From Spirulina major PCC 6313 (GTDB taxonomy: Bacteria; Cyanobacteriota; Cyanobacteriia; Cyanobacteriales; Spirulinaceae), in contig NZ_KV878783.1 of assembly GCF_001890765.1 (NCBI RefSeq), positions 4,864,771 to 4,928,770 of the forward strand: a stretch of DNA of 64,000 nt, in the 5' to 3' direction. This document shows, piece after piece, positions 1 to 9,268 of this stretch. Positions within the stretch are counted from its first letter, which is position 1, and each line of letters opens with the position of its first letter. The notes beneath the pieces are model-generated. The model was not told where the DNA came from. It searched no databases and worked only from the letters and a program-made list of their open reading frames with translations. The position numbers were made by a program, and so were the translations under genes.

Positions 1-451
1 CGAGTACCGTACCCGCTCCAAACACACGCCCTTTGGTCGTGCCGGCACTCGCGATCGCCACATGGGTCATAATATCCACCGGATTACTGACGATCAGCAT
101 GACCGCGTTGGAATTTTGCGCGACGATATCCCCGACAATACGGCGCATAATCGCGGCGTTGCGTTGGAGCAGATTGAGGCGACTTTCTCCCGGTCGTTGG
201 GTTGTGCCTGCGGTGATCACGATTAAATTTGCATCGCCGTAGTCGCGCACCGTACCGGCTTGAATTGTCACGGCTGGGAAAAAAGGCTTCCCGTGGGCGA
301 GGTCAAGCACCTGTCCTTGTAGGAGTTCTGTGTTGGTATCAATCAGGGTAATCGTGTTCGCGAGGCCGGTTTGGGCCAGGGCATAGACAAAGGTGGAGCC
401 GACAGCGCCAGCGCCGACAACGACAACTTTGCGTTGGGGAGATGAGGTCAT
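1..451 (-). CDS. L-lactate/malate dehydrogenase family protein (partial, N-terminal part)
   Basis: The gene runs off the left edge, so only the first 150 residues are visible, from an ATG at 451. The N-terminus has the Rossmann dinucleotide motif GAGAVGS, followed by a TLIDTN stretch whose Asp fits NAD recognition. Further on are the ITAGTTQRPGESR substrate-loop region (the second Arg is typical of the family), VSNPVD, and GAGTVL at the cut edge. This order fits the LDH/MDH superfamily. The family interconverts lactate and pyruvate, or malate and oxaloacetate, with NAD(H). The missing C-terminal half carries the catalytic His, and substrate preference cannot be settled from this part. DUF1997 follows upstream on the same strand. 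Confidence 0.88.
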   Translation of the reverse strand, partial: MTSSPQRKVVVVGAGAVGSTFVYALAQTGLANTITLIDTNTELLQGQVLDLAHGKPFFPAVTIQAGTVRDYGDANLIVITAGTTQRPGESRLNLLQRNAAIMRRIVGDIVAQNSNAVMLIVSNPVDIMTHVAIASAGTTKGRVFGAGTVL

Positions 452-576
452 GGTGCTCGGTAAAGGGTTGTGCCTTAGCTATCTTAACGATGATTGTGGC
501 AGGCTTGGGCACAGTGATTCATGACGATCGCTCGCCTCCGATGTTTTGCCGTAATCCTGGACAGGGACGCGATCGC

Positions 577-1158
577 TTACGCTGTGGGATTTTCCACCGC
601 GAGCCACGGGGGGAGCGGCGCACTTTGTTCGCGGTGGGCCCAGTGGTGGTAATCGTGGAGCAGATGGGAGAGAATGCGCTGTTTGATCCGACCGAGGACA
701 TTCTGAACCAGTCCCACCCCGGCTGTTTCGAGAACGGGAACCGGGGCGAGGAGGAAGAAGGGCGGCACATCCACGGACACCACCACATCGGCTCGTCCTT
801 CGAGGTAGGTTTCGCCTTTGCGGTGAACGGGGATCAGCTTGCCTTTCAGTTCAAGACTAAAGCGATCGTTAATGTAGTCAATGCCGCGAATCTCACAATC
901 GAGAGACCGGATACTCACAATGCCGTAGCTATCCGATTTCACCTCTAGGATCACCGTGGGCTGAAAATGATACAGATTGAGGAGGTTGAGGGGGTTGAGC
1001 TTGAGGCGGTAGCGATCGCCCCCTAACACTTCCATCAGTTTTGGGTTAGCGATCGCATTCACCAAGCGTTGTGGTTGCCGGAGATAGTGGTGAATCGGAA
1101 TACTCTCTTCCCGGACATGGAGGGTGACCGGCTCAGACGCTGCACAACGGATTTTCAT
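577..1158 (-). CDS. DUF1997 family protein
   Basis: This 193-residue protein starts at ATG 1158. It has no signal peptide or membrane segment and consists mainly of alternating beta-strand-like segments, with a C-terminal helix ending in an HDYHHWAH cluster. Length and sequence character match DUF1997, a family I know mainly from cyanobacteria and plant plastids and to which no reaction is firmly assigned. It sits 125 bp upstream of the dehydrogenase on the same strand, but the spacing does not prove an operon. No function is inferred. Confidence 0.75.
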   Translation of the reverse strand: MKIRCAASEPVTLHVREESIPIHHYLRQPQRLVNAIANPKLMEVLGGDRYRLKLNPLNLLNLYHFQPTVILEVKSDSYGIVSIRSLDCEIRGIDYINDRFSLELKGKLIPVHRKGETYLEGRADVVVSVDVPPFFLLAPVPVLETAGVGLVQNVLGRIKQRILSHLLHDYHHWAHREQSAPLPPWLAVENPTA

Positions 1159-1280
1159 AAAGCAGGGCTATAGATGAGGATTTAATATTATTTTATTCAT
1201 CCTACTTTACATTTAGTGATTAGTCGCAACAAATTCCCCTCCCGCTAACCATCAGGAGCCGCAACCGAACGCCCAGCGGC

Positions 1281-1754
1281 TCATTCAGGCCCCGGTGCTG
1301 CCATCGGGGACAAGAGTTCGATATGCTCCAAATATTGCCAACATTGCGCCGGAACGAGCAAATCCGGGTCCTGTTGCAGTTCCGAGAGGTGAACCCAGCG
1401 GGCCTCTTTGGTTACACCGTTTTCCTCAAAGGGAATCACTGACTGTTGATAAAAGTTGGGATCGGTGAAGTCCGCCCGATAGAGTTGAATAATTTCATGG
1501 CCCGGTTTGCCTTCGTAGGTGAAAAGGCTTTCCACGCAGCCTAAATATTGGATATTACAGAGCGTGGCGTTGAGTTCTTCGGCAAACTCCCGCTCCAATG
1601 CTGCCGCACTGGTTTCGCCAAAATCCACACCCCCCCCCAAGGCGCGGTAAAAATTCCGCCCCGCGATCGCATCATGGCCCACTGACAGGAAAATGCGATC
1701 GTGGTCTTGAATTAAGGCCAAGGCAATCACTCGGATTTTCGCTTTTTTACCCAT
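1281..1754 (-). CDS. Nudix hydrolase
   Basis: The 157-residue protein contains a nearly canonical Nudix box, GGVDFGETSAAALEREFAEE followed by LNA. The REFAEE glutamates bind the catalytic divalent metal; Asn replaces the usual Gly after the last EE. Nudix enzymes cleave the diphosphate in nucleoside diphosphates linked to another group; the substrate cannot be read here. I place the start at ATG 1754 (MGKKAKIRVIAL); an upstream TTG at 1775 in the same frame is less likely. The DUF3531 gene lies 44 bp upstream on the same strand, so the two may be co-transcribed. Confidence 0.85.
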   Translation of the reverse strand: MGKKAKIRVIALALIQDHDRIFLSVGHDAIAGRNFYRALGGGVDFGETSAAALEREFAEELNATLCNIQYLGCVESLFTYEGKPGHEIIQLYRADFTDPNFYQQSVIPFEENGVTKEARWVHLSELQQDPDLLVPAQCWQYLEHIELLSPMAAPGPE

Positions 1755-1798
1755 GGAATTCTGTTTCACTCTCAACGACTCATTACAAAAAACTAGAA

Positions 1799-2239
1799 CT
1801 AATTGAACATTGCCGCGCTGGATTTTTCAACGGGCCAATCTTCGTTTTCACCCCCAAAAATCACTTGCCGGATGGCGATGTAGTCGTTGCTTAAATGGGT
1901 CAGGGCGTTGATTAAGATATCCAGGGCGATCGCATCACTCGTCCCCAAATCAAACCAACAGCGGCCCCAGGTTTGTAAATATTCAAACTCCCCCATATTG
2001 TGCATCGGTGCAATCATCGCCTGTTCTAGTTGATCCTCGCTATAGTCCATATAGCTAATCTCGATGCCGCGATCGTTCACCTGCATATTTTCGGCATTGA
2101 ATGCCCCCAACTTCCCCAGATAAAACCACGAGTTAAATACTTCTTCCACATACTGTTGCTCTTGGGGCGTGGAGACGGTTTCAAACTCTAGCCAAATCCA
2201 CAGATCAAAGGGATTAAATTCACGAAAAACAATATTCAT
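1799..2239 (-). CDS. DUF3531 family protein
   Basis: This 146-residue soluble protein starts with MNIVFREFNPFDLWIWLEFE, an aromatic-rich N-terminus I recognise from DUF3531, a family of cyanobacteria and plant plastids. A conserved-looking MHNMGEFEYLQTWGRCWFDL block follows in the second half. No catalytic motif is visible, and no function is established that I know of. It starts at ATG 2239, just upstream of the Nudix gene. About 200 bp of non-coding sequence separates it from uppS. Confidence 0.72.
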   Translation of the reverse strand: MNIVFREFNPFDLWIWLEFETVSTPQEQQYVEEVFNSWFYLGKLGAFNAENMQVNDRGIEISYMDYSEDQLEQAMIAPMHNMGEFEYLQTWGRCWFDLGTSDAIALDILINALTHLSNDYIAIRQVIFGGENEDWPVEKSSAAMFN

Positions 2240-2448
2240 CTCAGATCACACTCTCGCTAGGGAAACCCCTCGCACTACGTCAGTCCGTAAGCAGGGGTCA
2301 TGGGTGGGGGTAGTGATGCCGTCTCACGATCAAGGAAGACATCCCATTGACCGCTAAGCCCAGAGGGCAAAGCCTTCAGCATGACACGCCGTTGCTTATC
2401 TTGCCATGATTCTGGCCCACTCTGGGCGGCAAGTACGGCGCGATCGCC
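2240..2448. other. Intergenic stretch with complementary C- and G-runs
   Basis: No open frame with recognisable content was seen. The stretch contains AACCCCT at 2261-2267 and AGGGGT at 2293-2298, which can pair around a 25-nt loop, then a G-rich TGGGTGGGGGT run. The layout recalls the ends of decayed IS200/IS605-type elements, but there is no transposase and the resemblance is weak. Confidence 0.3.
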
Positions 2449-3207
2449 CTAGGGCTTGACCTTACCAAAGCGGCGATCGCGGTCTTGATAATTGAGCAGG
2501 GCTTGATGGAATGCCTCGCGATCAAAATCCGGCCAGGCCGTCTTTGTCACATAAATTTCAGCGTAGGCCATCTGCCAGAGCAGGAAATTACTAATCCGCA
2601 TCTCGCCACTGGTGCGAATCAGCAAATCCGGATGACTCAATCCGGATGTGTAAAGATGCTGCTCAAACAGGGGTTCATCGATCGCATCGAGGGCCAGTTC
2701 GCCCTGTTGGACTTTTTGCGCGATCGCTCGGCAGGCTTGGATAATTTCCTGTCGGCCACCGTAATTCGTTGCCACCGTAAATTCCACATCCTGATTCTGC
2801 CGGGTATCAGCCATCGAGCGGGAAATTTCAAGTTGGAGCGATTTCGGGAGCGCCGTTAAATTTCCCACAAAGCGAATGCGGACATTTTCCGCCATCATTT
2901 CCGCCAACTCACGCCGCAAAACCTGCTCAAACAACGTCATTAAAAAGTCCACCTCGTGCTCCGGTCGCCCCCAATTTTCCGTCGAAAATGCATAGGCCGT
3001 CAGCGCCGGAATTCCCCAGTCTTTACAACAGCGGAGCAAATCTCGTAGTGAATCCACTCCCCGCCGATGGCCCATCACCCGTGGCATCCCCTGTTGTTTT
3101 GCCCATCGACCATTGCCATCCATGATGACCGCAACGTGTTGAGGAAGGCGATTCGGATCGAGATCGGGCGGTAAGGTTTCCAGCAGGGGACTTGACTTAA
3201 CCATCAT
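2449..3207 (-). CDS. uppS: Isoprenyl (undecaprenyl) diphosphate synthase
   Basis: UppS adds isopentenyl units in cis to farnesyl diphosphate, making the lipid carrier for peptidoglycan and other polysaccharides. The sequence shows the family signature [17 protein letters not shown] (the Asp binds the diphosphate), then [19 protein letters not shown], and near the C-terminus [19 protein letters not shown] plus [17 protein letters not shown] 3207 gives 252 residues, the usual family length; a GTG at 3246 in frame would add 13 residues, and no clear ribosome binding site decides between them. It is the last gene of the run lysA-cdaA-uppS on the minus strand, the order of transcription being lysA first. 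A 317-bp gap separates it from cdaA. Confidence 0.95.
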   Translation of the reverse strand: MMVKSSPLLETLPPDLDPNRLPQHVAVIMDGNGRWAKQQGMPRVMGHRRGVDSLRDLLRCCKDWGIPALTAYAFSTENWGRPEHEVDFLMTLFEQVLRRELAEMMAENVRIRFVGNLTALPKSLQLEISRSMADTRQNQDVEFTVATNYGGRQEIIQACRAIAQKVQQGELALDAIDEPLFEQHLYTSGLSHPDLLIRTSGEMRISNFLLWQMAYAEIYVTKTAWPDFDREAFHQALLNYQDRDRRFGKVKP

Positions 3208-3523
3208 AAAAGTGTTGCAGCTTGGAGAATGGTCCGCACGATTCACACCAAAACGGACAGGTCAACTAGTTAAAACAATCAAAACTTGCGTTAAACGTTA
3301 AGCGCAATCAGCAGGACTTGCAATAAATCTTAAAATACACCGTTGATTATACCCTCTGCCTTTCTGCTTCTCTGCATCAATTTAGTCGGATCAAGACTGG
3401 TTTTCTGTCGGTTGGTCGGCTGCCGATCGCAGCGATACCAAGGCGCTTGAGGACTGAATCTGCCTAGACTGCGCTGCGGATATCGTGGATTCGTTCTGGG
3501 TTGGGTGGATTGGGACTGCGAGC

Positions 3524-4417
3524 TTATTTGGAATCGGTGGTTGTGCCGAGCTTGAGGATTCGTTTCACCAGTTCCCAACTTTGGGCCCCCAATTGCCGCC
3601 CAATCCGGCCTACGGCTTCGCGTTCGACGGTGGGCGAGAGTCGCTCTTTCAGGAGTTCGCGGAGTTTGCTACTGGTGAGGGGGCGATTCAGTTGGCGATG
3701 TTCAGCGAGGGAAATCGATCCCGTTTCTTCGGAGACGACAATACAAACACAATTATCCACCCGTTCGGTGATCCCCATCGCTGCCCGGTGGCGCGTCCCC
3801 AGTTGCCGCGAGGCCACCCGTTCCGAGAGGGGCAAAATGATCCCCGCTGCCATGACGCGGGAGCCGCGCACATGCACTGCGCCATCGTGGAGAAGGGTGC
3901 TGGTTTGGAAAATAGTTTGCAGGAGTTCTTTGGAGAGTTCGGCGTTCAGCGCAACACCGGGAACGGAGAAAAAGCGTTCGTCGAGGGGTAGGCCGGTTTC
4001 TAAGATAATCAAGGCTCCGGTGCGATTTTGAGAAAGTTCCTTGATCGCATCCACCATTTCATCGATGACGTTGTCGGGGCGGGAAATGGGGCGGGCGGAG
4101 GGTTTGAAGAGTTGGAAGATTTCGCCGCGGCCGAGGCGTTCGAGGAATTGGCGAAATTCAGATTGGAAGACGACGGCCATGGCGACGGCGGAGCCTAACA
4201 CCAAGCGTTCGAGGACAAAACTCAGATGCCGGAGACCAAGGCGATCGCTCACCACCGCCGACAACATCAAAATTAGCAAACCCCGCACCATCCATAGGGT
4301 ACGCCGCTCTCCAATGACCAGTAAAACGGTATAGGTCAACAGGAGAACTAGGGCGATATCAATGAATTCGCGGATTGAGAGCCAGGGCAGACTCACAGCG
4401 AAACCCAGCGGCGGCAT
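3524..4417 (-). CDS. cdaA: Diadenylate cyclase (membrane-bound, CdaA type)
   Basis: The 297-residue protein has three hydrophobic helices (about residues 17-35, 41-55 and 71-84) followed by a DAC (DisA_N) domain. Both catalytic motifs are intact: DGA at 178-180 within LLHDGAVHVRG, and GTRHRAAMGI at 207-216. It therefore should condense two ATP to cyclic di-AMP at the cytoplasmic membrane. In bacteria c-di-AMP controls potassium and osmolyte uptake and cell-wall homeostasis. Its position between lysA and uppS, both linked to envelope precursors, agrees with that. Start is ATG 4417; no strong ribosome binding site is visible. Confidence 0.94.
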   Translation of the reverse strand: MPPLGFAVSLPWLSIREFIDIALVLLLTYTVLLVIGERRTLWMVRGLLILMLSAVVSDRLGLRHLSFVLERLVLGSAVAMAVVFQSEFRQFLERLGRGEIFQLFKPSARPISRPDNVIDEMVDAIKELSQNRTGALIILETGLPLDERFFSVPGVALNAELSKELLQTIFQTSTLLHDGAVHVRGSRVMAAGIILPLSERVASRQLGTRHRAAMGITERVDNCVCIVVSEETGSISLAEHRQLNRPLTSSKLRELLKERLSPTVEREAVGRIGRQLGAQSWELVKRILKLGTTTDSK

Positions 4418-4533
4418 GAGTAATGGTGGTGGGTGATCATTCCTATTATTAACGATTTAACCCACGCTCTCAGGGGGACGGGGGGGAAGATTCTCATCTT
4501 GGCATCTTTAATCCCCCCCTTGTTCTGTGGCAT

Positions 4534-5910
4534 TTAGGGATTGAGGCGGGCGGGTAAGCGATCGCACCGGATCAGATCCTCGTAGGTTTCCCGTTCTAGA
4601 ATCACCTCCGCCTCGCCCTGGTTCACCACCACGGCGGCCGGGCGGCCGATGCGGTTGTAATTGGAAGCCATGCTGTAGTTGTAGGCTCCCGTGGAGGGCA
4701 CAACCACCACATCCCCGGCTTCCGTGGGGGGCAGTTGAGCATCGTGGATCACCACATCGCCGGATTCGCAATGTTTCCCGGCCACGGTGACGGTTTCCGT
4801 GGCGGCGGCGGACATCCGATTGGCGAGGACGATGCGATAGAGGGATTGATAGGTGATCGGGCGGGGATTGTCGGACATGCCGCCATCAACGGCGATGTAG
4901 GTGCGGATGCCGGGGACGGTTTTGCAGGAGCCGACGGTGTAGGCGGTGGCGCAGGCGGTGGCAATTAGCGATCGCCCCGGTTCACAAATTAAACGCGGCA
5001 GGGGCAGGTTGCGGGCTTCACAGGCAGTTTGGACGGCCTTGGCGGCGGCTTGCACCCATTCGTCAATGGTCGGGGGATCATCGGCTTCGGTGTAGCAAAT
5101 CCCCAAACCGCCGCCAATATTGAGGGTATCGATGGGCAGACCGGCGGCGATCGCTTGCACCATCCAATCCACCAACACGCCACCCAGATCTTGATGGGGC
5201 TGCCGTTCAAAGATTTGTGACCCGATGTGGGCATGGAGACCCGTACAGCGCAATTGGGGGCGATCGCCAATCCAGGCAAACACCTCCGGCAATTGGGTCG
5301 GGTCAAAGCCAAACTTGCTATCAATGTGGCCCGTGCGGATATATTCGTGGGTGTGGCATTCAATGCCGGGGGTGAGGCGCAAGAAGATCTGCGCCGGATG
5401 GGCTGGGGTCGCCAATTCTGCCAGGTGCTCCAATTCCAACCAATTATCCACAATGATCGTGCAGCCCTGCTCGACTCCAAAGCGCAATTCCTCCACGGAT
5501 TTATTATTACCGTGGAAATAGATGCGATCGCTCGTCACCCCCGCTTGCAGCGTCGTCTGGAGTTCGCCCCCCGACACCACATCAAACCCTAAGCCCTCGC
5601 TGGCAACGATCGCACAAACCGCCAAACAACTCCAGGCCTTCGACGCATAGATCACCTGCGACTCGCCGCCATAATAGCGCCGGAACCCATCGCGATACTG
5701 TTGGCAGGCCGTGCGCAGGGTTTGCTCATCCAAAATATAGAGGGGCGATCCGTAGGTTTTAACGAGGTCTAAAACATCACAGCCGCCAAGGGTAAGGTGA
5801 TCCGCTGCGTTAACCTGAGCCGTGAGGGGCAAGATGGCTTGGTTGGGTGCGGTATCTGCGGCGGGTAAATACTGTTGGCCCGTGGTGGGGGTAGATTCTG
5901 TCGCTAACAT
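4534..5910 (-). CDS. lysA: Diaminopimelate decarboxylase
   Basis: LysA removes the carboxylate of meso-diaminopimelate to give lysine, using pyridoxal phosphate. The sequence has the PLP lysine in VIYASKAW (about residue 91), the HAHIGSQIFE motif, the glycine loop NIGGGLGI, EPGRSL, and CESGD, with active-site residues supplied across the dimer. From ATG 5910 the protein has 458 residues; a TTG at 5940 would add ten. It is divergent from rimI, with about 70 bp between the two starts, and is followed by cdaA after 116 bp. Meso-diaminopimelate is also the peptidoglycan cross-linking residue, so the enzyme sits at the branch between wall and lysine. Confidence 0.96.
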   Translation of the reverse strand: MLATESTPTTGQQYLPAADTAPNQAILPLTAQVNAADHLTLGGCDVLDLVKTYGSPLYILDEQTLRTACQQYRDGFRRYYGGESQVIYASKAWSCLAVCAIVASEGLGFDVVSGGELQTTLQAGVTSDRIYFHGNNKSVEELRFGVEQGCTIIVDNWLELEHLAELATPAHPAQIFLRLTPGIECHTHEYIRTGHIDSKFGFDPTQLPEVFAWIGDRPQLRCTGLHAHIGSQIFERQPHQDLGGVLVDWMVQAIAAGLPIDTLNIGGGLGICYTEADDPPTIDEWVQAAAKAVQTACEARNLPLPRLICEPGRSLIATACATAYTVGSCKTVPGIRTYIAVDGGMSDNPRPITYQSLYRIVLANRMSAAATETVTVAGKHCESGDVVIHDAQLPPTEAGDVVVVPSTGAYNYSMASNYNRIGRPAAVVVNQGEAEVILERETYEDLIRCDRLPARLNP

Positions 5911-5981
5911 TTTCAATTTGGCGTAAGTATAAGAAATCAACCATTAAAATAGTTAATCCTCCTAGTGTACAATCCCCCCTC

Positions 5982-6557
5982 GTGACTTTATCAAGCCTCC
6001 AGATTAAACCTCCCACCGCTGACCAATTAGAGGCGGTGGTGGAACTCGATCGCCACTGTTTGGGGGGAATGTGGAGCCTCGACGGCTACCAACGGGAATT
6101 AGAGAGTTCCAATAGTGAACTTCTGGTGATTACGTCGGATCGGGAGGCGGTGCGATCGCTTCCCCTCCTCGGCTTGGGTTGCTTTTGGGCAATTCTCGAA
6201 GAAGCTCACATCACCTTACTAATGATCCATCCCGACTATCACGGTCAAGGTCTAGGGCAATGGCTGCTGGGGGTGCTCTTGGCCCAAGCAGCGGCGCGGG
6301 GTCTAGAGCGGGCGACGTTGGAAGTGCGCGAAGGGAATACGGGAGCGATCGCACTTTATCAAAAATTCGGCTTTCAAGCCATCGGGCGGCGACCCGGATA
6401 CTATGGCACCACAGGTGAAGATGCGTTAATTTTTTGGCTCAATGGCTTGCATCAGCCAGGGTTTACTCTAGAATTAGATGCCTGGCACCATCAGCACCAG
6501 CATCGTTTAGCGCAGCACGGCTGGCAGGTTGATGGCCCCATGCCGATTCGTTGTTGA
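5982..6557 (+). CDS. rimI: Ribosomal protein S18-alanine N-acetyltransferase (GNAT)
   Basis: This 191-residue protein is a GNAT acetyltransferase. The acetyl-CoA binding motif is visible as IHPDYHGQGLGQWLLGVLLA, followed by the typical LEVREGNTGAIALYQKFGF and GRRPGYY segments of RimI. RimI acetylates the N-terminal alanine of ribosomal protein S18. It starts at GTG 5982; no ATG lies in a plausible place. The last 35 residues after DALIFWLNGL are longer than in E. coli RimI and hydrophilic. The gene is divergent from lysA and about 165 bp upstream of clpC on the same strand. Confidence 0.88.
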   Translation: MTLSSLQIKPPTADQLEAVVELDRHCLGGMWSLDGYQRELESSNSELLVITSDREAVRSLPLLGLGCFWAILEEAHITLLMIHPDYHGQGLGQWLLGVLLAQAAARGLERATLEVREGNTGAIALYQKFGFQAIGRRPGYYGTTGEDALIFWLNGLHQPGFTLELDAWHHQHQHRLAQHGWQVDGPMPIRC

Positions 6558-6673
6558 AGATACCGTCGGGAGAAAAGCAACCCAGAATTCACCCCAAAAT
6601 CTGACCGGATTTCGCGCCCCAAATCAATTCCAGTCAACCGATCCCTGCAATGCAACAGGGATCAAAATCCCTG

Positions 6674-6682
6674 TGCTAGAAT
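6674..6682 (+). promoter_or_regulatory. Possible extended -10 promoter of clpC
   Basis: TGCTAGAAT fits an extended -10 box (TGN-TAGAAT) 40 bases before the clpC start. There is no good -35 hexamer at the expected distance, so this is a weak call. Confidence 0.3.
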
Positions 6683-6722
6683 GAGCGCACAACGGGCCAG
6701 CAACAGGTGATTAAAGAGCATT

Positions 6723-9194
6723 ATGTTTGAACGCTTCACGGAAAAAGCTATTAAGGTGATCATGCTCGCCCAAGAAGAAGCGCGTCGCCTCGGACATAAC
6801 TTCGTGGGGACAGAACAAATTCTTCTCGGGCTGATTGGCGAAGGCACAGGCGTTGCTGCCAAAGTGCTGAAATCCATGGGGGTCAACCTTAAGGATGCCA
6901 GAATCGAAGTTGAGAAGATCATTGGGCGTGGGTCGGGGTTTGTCGCCGTCGAAATTCCCTTCACACCACGAGCCAAGCGCGTTCTGGAGCTTTCTCTTGA
7001 GGAAGCACGGCAATTAGGTCACAACTACATTGGAACAGAGCACCTCCTTTTGGGGTTAATCCGCGAAGGAGAGGGTGTTGCCGCACGGGTTTTAGAGAAC
7101 CTGGGGGTTGACCTCTCGAAAGTGCGGACACAAGTGATTCGGATGTTGGGTGAAACGGCGGAAGTGTCTGCTGGGCCAGGTCAAAGTGGCCGCACCAAAA
7201 CCCCAACCCTTGACGAGTTTGGCTCAAACTTGACCAACCTCGCCAAGGAAGGAAAACTTGACCCTGTTGTTGGTCGTCAAAAAGAAATTGAACGGGTGAT
7301 CCAAATCCTGGGTCGCCGCACGAAAAATAACCCGGTGTTAATCGGGGAACCGGGGGTGGGTAAAACGGCGATCGCCGAAGGCCTCGCCCAACGCATTTCC
7401 AACCAAGACATCCCCGACATTCTCGAAGATAAACGGGTGGTCACCCTCGATATTGGGTTACTCGTCGCCGGAACAAAGTACCGGGGTGAGTTTGAAGAAC
7501 GGCTCAAGAAAATCATGGATGAAATCCGCTCAGCGGGGAATGTCATCCTGGTGATCGACGAAGTTCACACCCTGATCGGCGCGGGGGCAGCGGAAGGCGC
7601 GATCGATGCAGCAAACATCCTCAAACCTGCTTTGGCACGGGGTGAACTGCAATGTATCGGCGCGACCACCCTCGATGAATACCGCAAACATATCGAACGG
7701 GATGCCGCCCTTGAACGCCGCTTTCAGCCGGTGATGGTGGGTGAACCCAGCGTCGATGAAACCATCGAGATTCTCTTTGGCTTGCGCGAACGCTATGAGC
7801 AGCACCACAAGCTGAAAATCCTGGATGAAGCCCTCGAAGCGGCGGCGAAACTGTCCGATCGCTATATTTCCGATCGCTACTTGCCGGATAAAGCCATTGA
7901 CCTGATCGACGAAGCGGGTTCACGGGTGCGCTTGATGAATTCGCAACTGCCCCCGGCGGCGAAGGAACTCGATAAGGAACTGCGCCAAGTCCTCAAACAA
8001 AAGGATGATGCGGTGCGATCGCAAGACTTCGACCAAGCCGGAGAATTGCGCGATCGGGAAATGGAAATCAAAGCCCAAATTCGCACCATCGCCGCCGCCA
8101 AAAAAGAGGAAAACTCTGGCGGTAGCGAAGAGGGCCCCTCTGTGGATTCAGAAGAAATCGCCCACATCGTTGCTTCCTGGACTGGCGTTCCGGTCAACAA
8201 ACTGACGGAATCCGAATCCGAAAAACTGCTGCATATGGAGGACACCCTCCACCAGCGGCTCATCGGCCAAGAGGAAGCCGTGCGTGCCGTTTCCCGCGCC
8301 ATCCGCCGCGCCCGTGTCGGACTGAAAAACCCAAACCGACCGATCGCCAGCTTCATCTTCTCTGGCCCCACCGGGGTCGGCAAAACCGAACTGACCAAAT
8401 CCCTCGCGGCCTACTTCTTCGGTTCCGAAGAAGCGATGATTCGCTTGGATATGTCGGAATACATGGAGCGTCACACCGTTTCCAAACTGATCGGCTCCCC
8501 GCCGGGCTACGTGGGCTACAACGAAGGCGGCCAACTCACCGAAGCGGTGCGTCGTCGTCCCTACACCGTGGTGCTCTTCGATGAAATCGAAAAAGCGCAC
8601 CCTGATGTTTTCAACATGCTGCTGCAAATCTTGGAAGATGGTCGCTTGACCGATGCCAAGGGTCGCACGGTGGACTTCAAAAACACCCTGCTGATCATGA
8701 CCTCCAATATTGGGTCTAAGGTGATCGAGAAAGGGGGCGGTGGTCTAGGGTTTGAACTCGAAGACGACCAAAACGAAGCGCAATACAACCGGATTCGCTC
8801 CTTGGTGAATGAGGAACTGAAGCAATACTTCCGTCCTGAATTCCTCAACCGTTTGGATGAGATCATCGTCTTCCGTCAACTCAGCAAACCAGAGGTGAAG
8901 GAGATTGCCGATATCTTGCTTGCTGAGGTCTTCAAGCGTCTGACGGAGAAAGAAATCAGCCTCGGTGTGACCGACAAGTTCAAAGAGCGTCTTGTCGAAG
9001 AAGGGTACAACCCCAGCTATGGGGCACGACCTTTACGCCGGGCGATTATGCGCCTCTTAGAGGATGTGCTCGCTGAAGAAATTCTGTCGGGTCGTCTGAA
9101 AGCGGGTGATTCTGCCCAAGTTGATGTTGATGAAGAAAATAAGGTTGTGATTACGCCGCAAGATAGTCCCCGGATCTTGCTGGAGAAAAACTAA
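6723..9194 (+). CDS. clpC: ATP-dependent Clp protease ATP-binding subunit ClpC
   Basis: The 823-residue protein has the full Hsp100 class I layout. Two N-terminal repeats (residues 1-150, each with a GHN[FY][VI]GTE core) bind adaptors and substrates. AAA module 1 has Walker A GEPGVGKT and Walker [13 protein letters not shown] coiled-coil M domain contains a UVR-like segment ([19 protein letters not shown]). AAA module 2 has GPTGVGKT and [11 protein letters not shown]. The C-terminal D2 domain ends near the [13 protein letters not shown] signature. ClpC unfolds proteins and feeds them to ClpP. In cyanobacteria it is highly expressed, and with NblA it has been linked to phycobilisome breakdown; nblA lies far away at 62.1 kb. 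ATG 6723 is clear. Confidence 0.97.
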   Translation: MFERFTEKAIKVIMLAQEEARRLGHNFVGTEQILLGLIGEGTGVAAKVLKSMGVNLKDARIEVEKIIGRGSGFVAVEIPFTPRAKRVLELSLEEARQLGHNYIGTEHLLLGLIREGEGVAARVLENLGVDLSKVRTQVIRMLGETAEVSAGPGQSGRTKTPTLDEFGSNLTNLAKEGKLDPVVGRQKEIERVIQILGRRTKNNPVLIGEPGVGKTAIAEGLAQRISNQDIPDILEDKRVVTLDIGLLVAGTKYRGEFEERLKKIMDEIRSAGNVILVIDEVHTLIGAGAAEGAIDAANILKPALARGELQCIGATTLDEYRKHIERDAALERRFQPVMVGEPSVDETIEILFGLRERYEQHHKLKILDEALEAAAKLSDRYISDRYLPDKAIDLIDEAGSRVRLMNSQLPPAAKELDKELRQVLKQKDDAVRSQDFDQAGELRDREMEIKAQIRTIAAAKKEENSGGSEEGPSVDSEEIAHIVASWTGVPVNKLTESESEKLLHMEDTLHQRLIGQEEAVRAVSRAIRRARVGLKNPNRPIASFIFSGPTGVGKTELTKSLAAYFFGSEEAMIRLDMSEYMERHTVSKLIGSPPGYVGYNEGGQLTEAVRRRPYTVVLFDEIEKAHPDVFNMLLQILEDGRLTDAKGRTVDFKNTLLIMTSNIGSKVIEKGGGGLGFELEDDQNEAQYNRIRSLVNEELKQYFRPEFLNRLDEIIVFRQLSKPEVKEIADILLAEVFKRLTEKEISLGVTDKFKERLVEEGYNPSYGARPLRRAIMRLLEDVLAEEILSGRLKAGDSAQVDVDEENKVVITPQDSPRILLEKN

Positions 9195-9220
9195 CCTCCA
9201 ATCCGTGCATCTACATCCAA

Positions 9221-9248
9221 AAAGGAGGTGAATTCACCTCCTTTTTTT
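9221..9248 (+). terminator. Rho-independent terminator after clpC
   Basis: A perfect 10-bp stem (AAAGGAGGTG / CACCTCCTTT) with an AATT loop runs directly into a T tract. It lies 27 bp after the clpC stop and before the convergent DUF2157 gene. Its near-symmetry may let it work in both directions. Confidence 0.92.
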
Positions 9249-9268
9249 GTGGGGTTTAGGTTTAAGGT

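Noticed and set aside
3247-3523. A gene in the uppS-cdaA gap
   Set aside because: Only short frames without ribosome sites; nothing recognisable.
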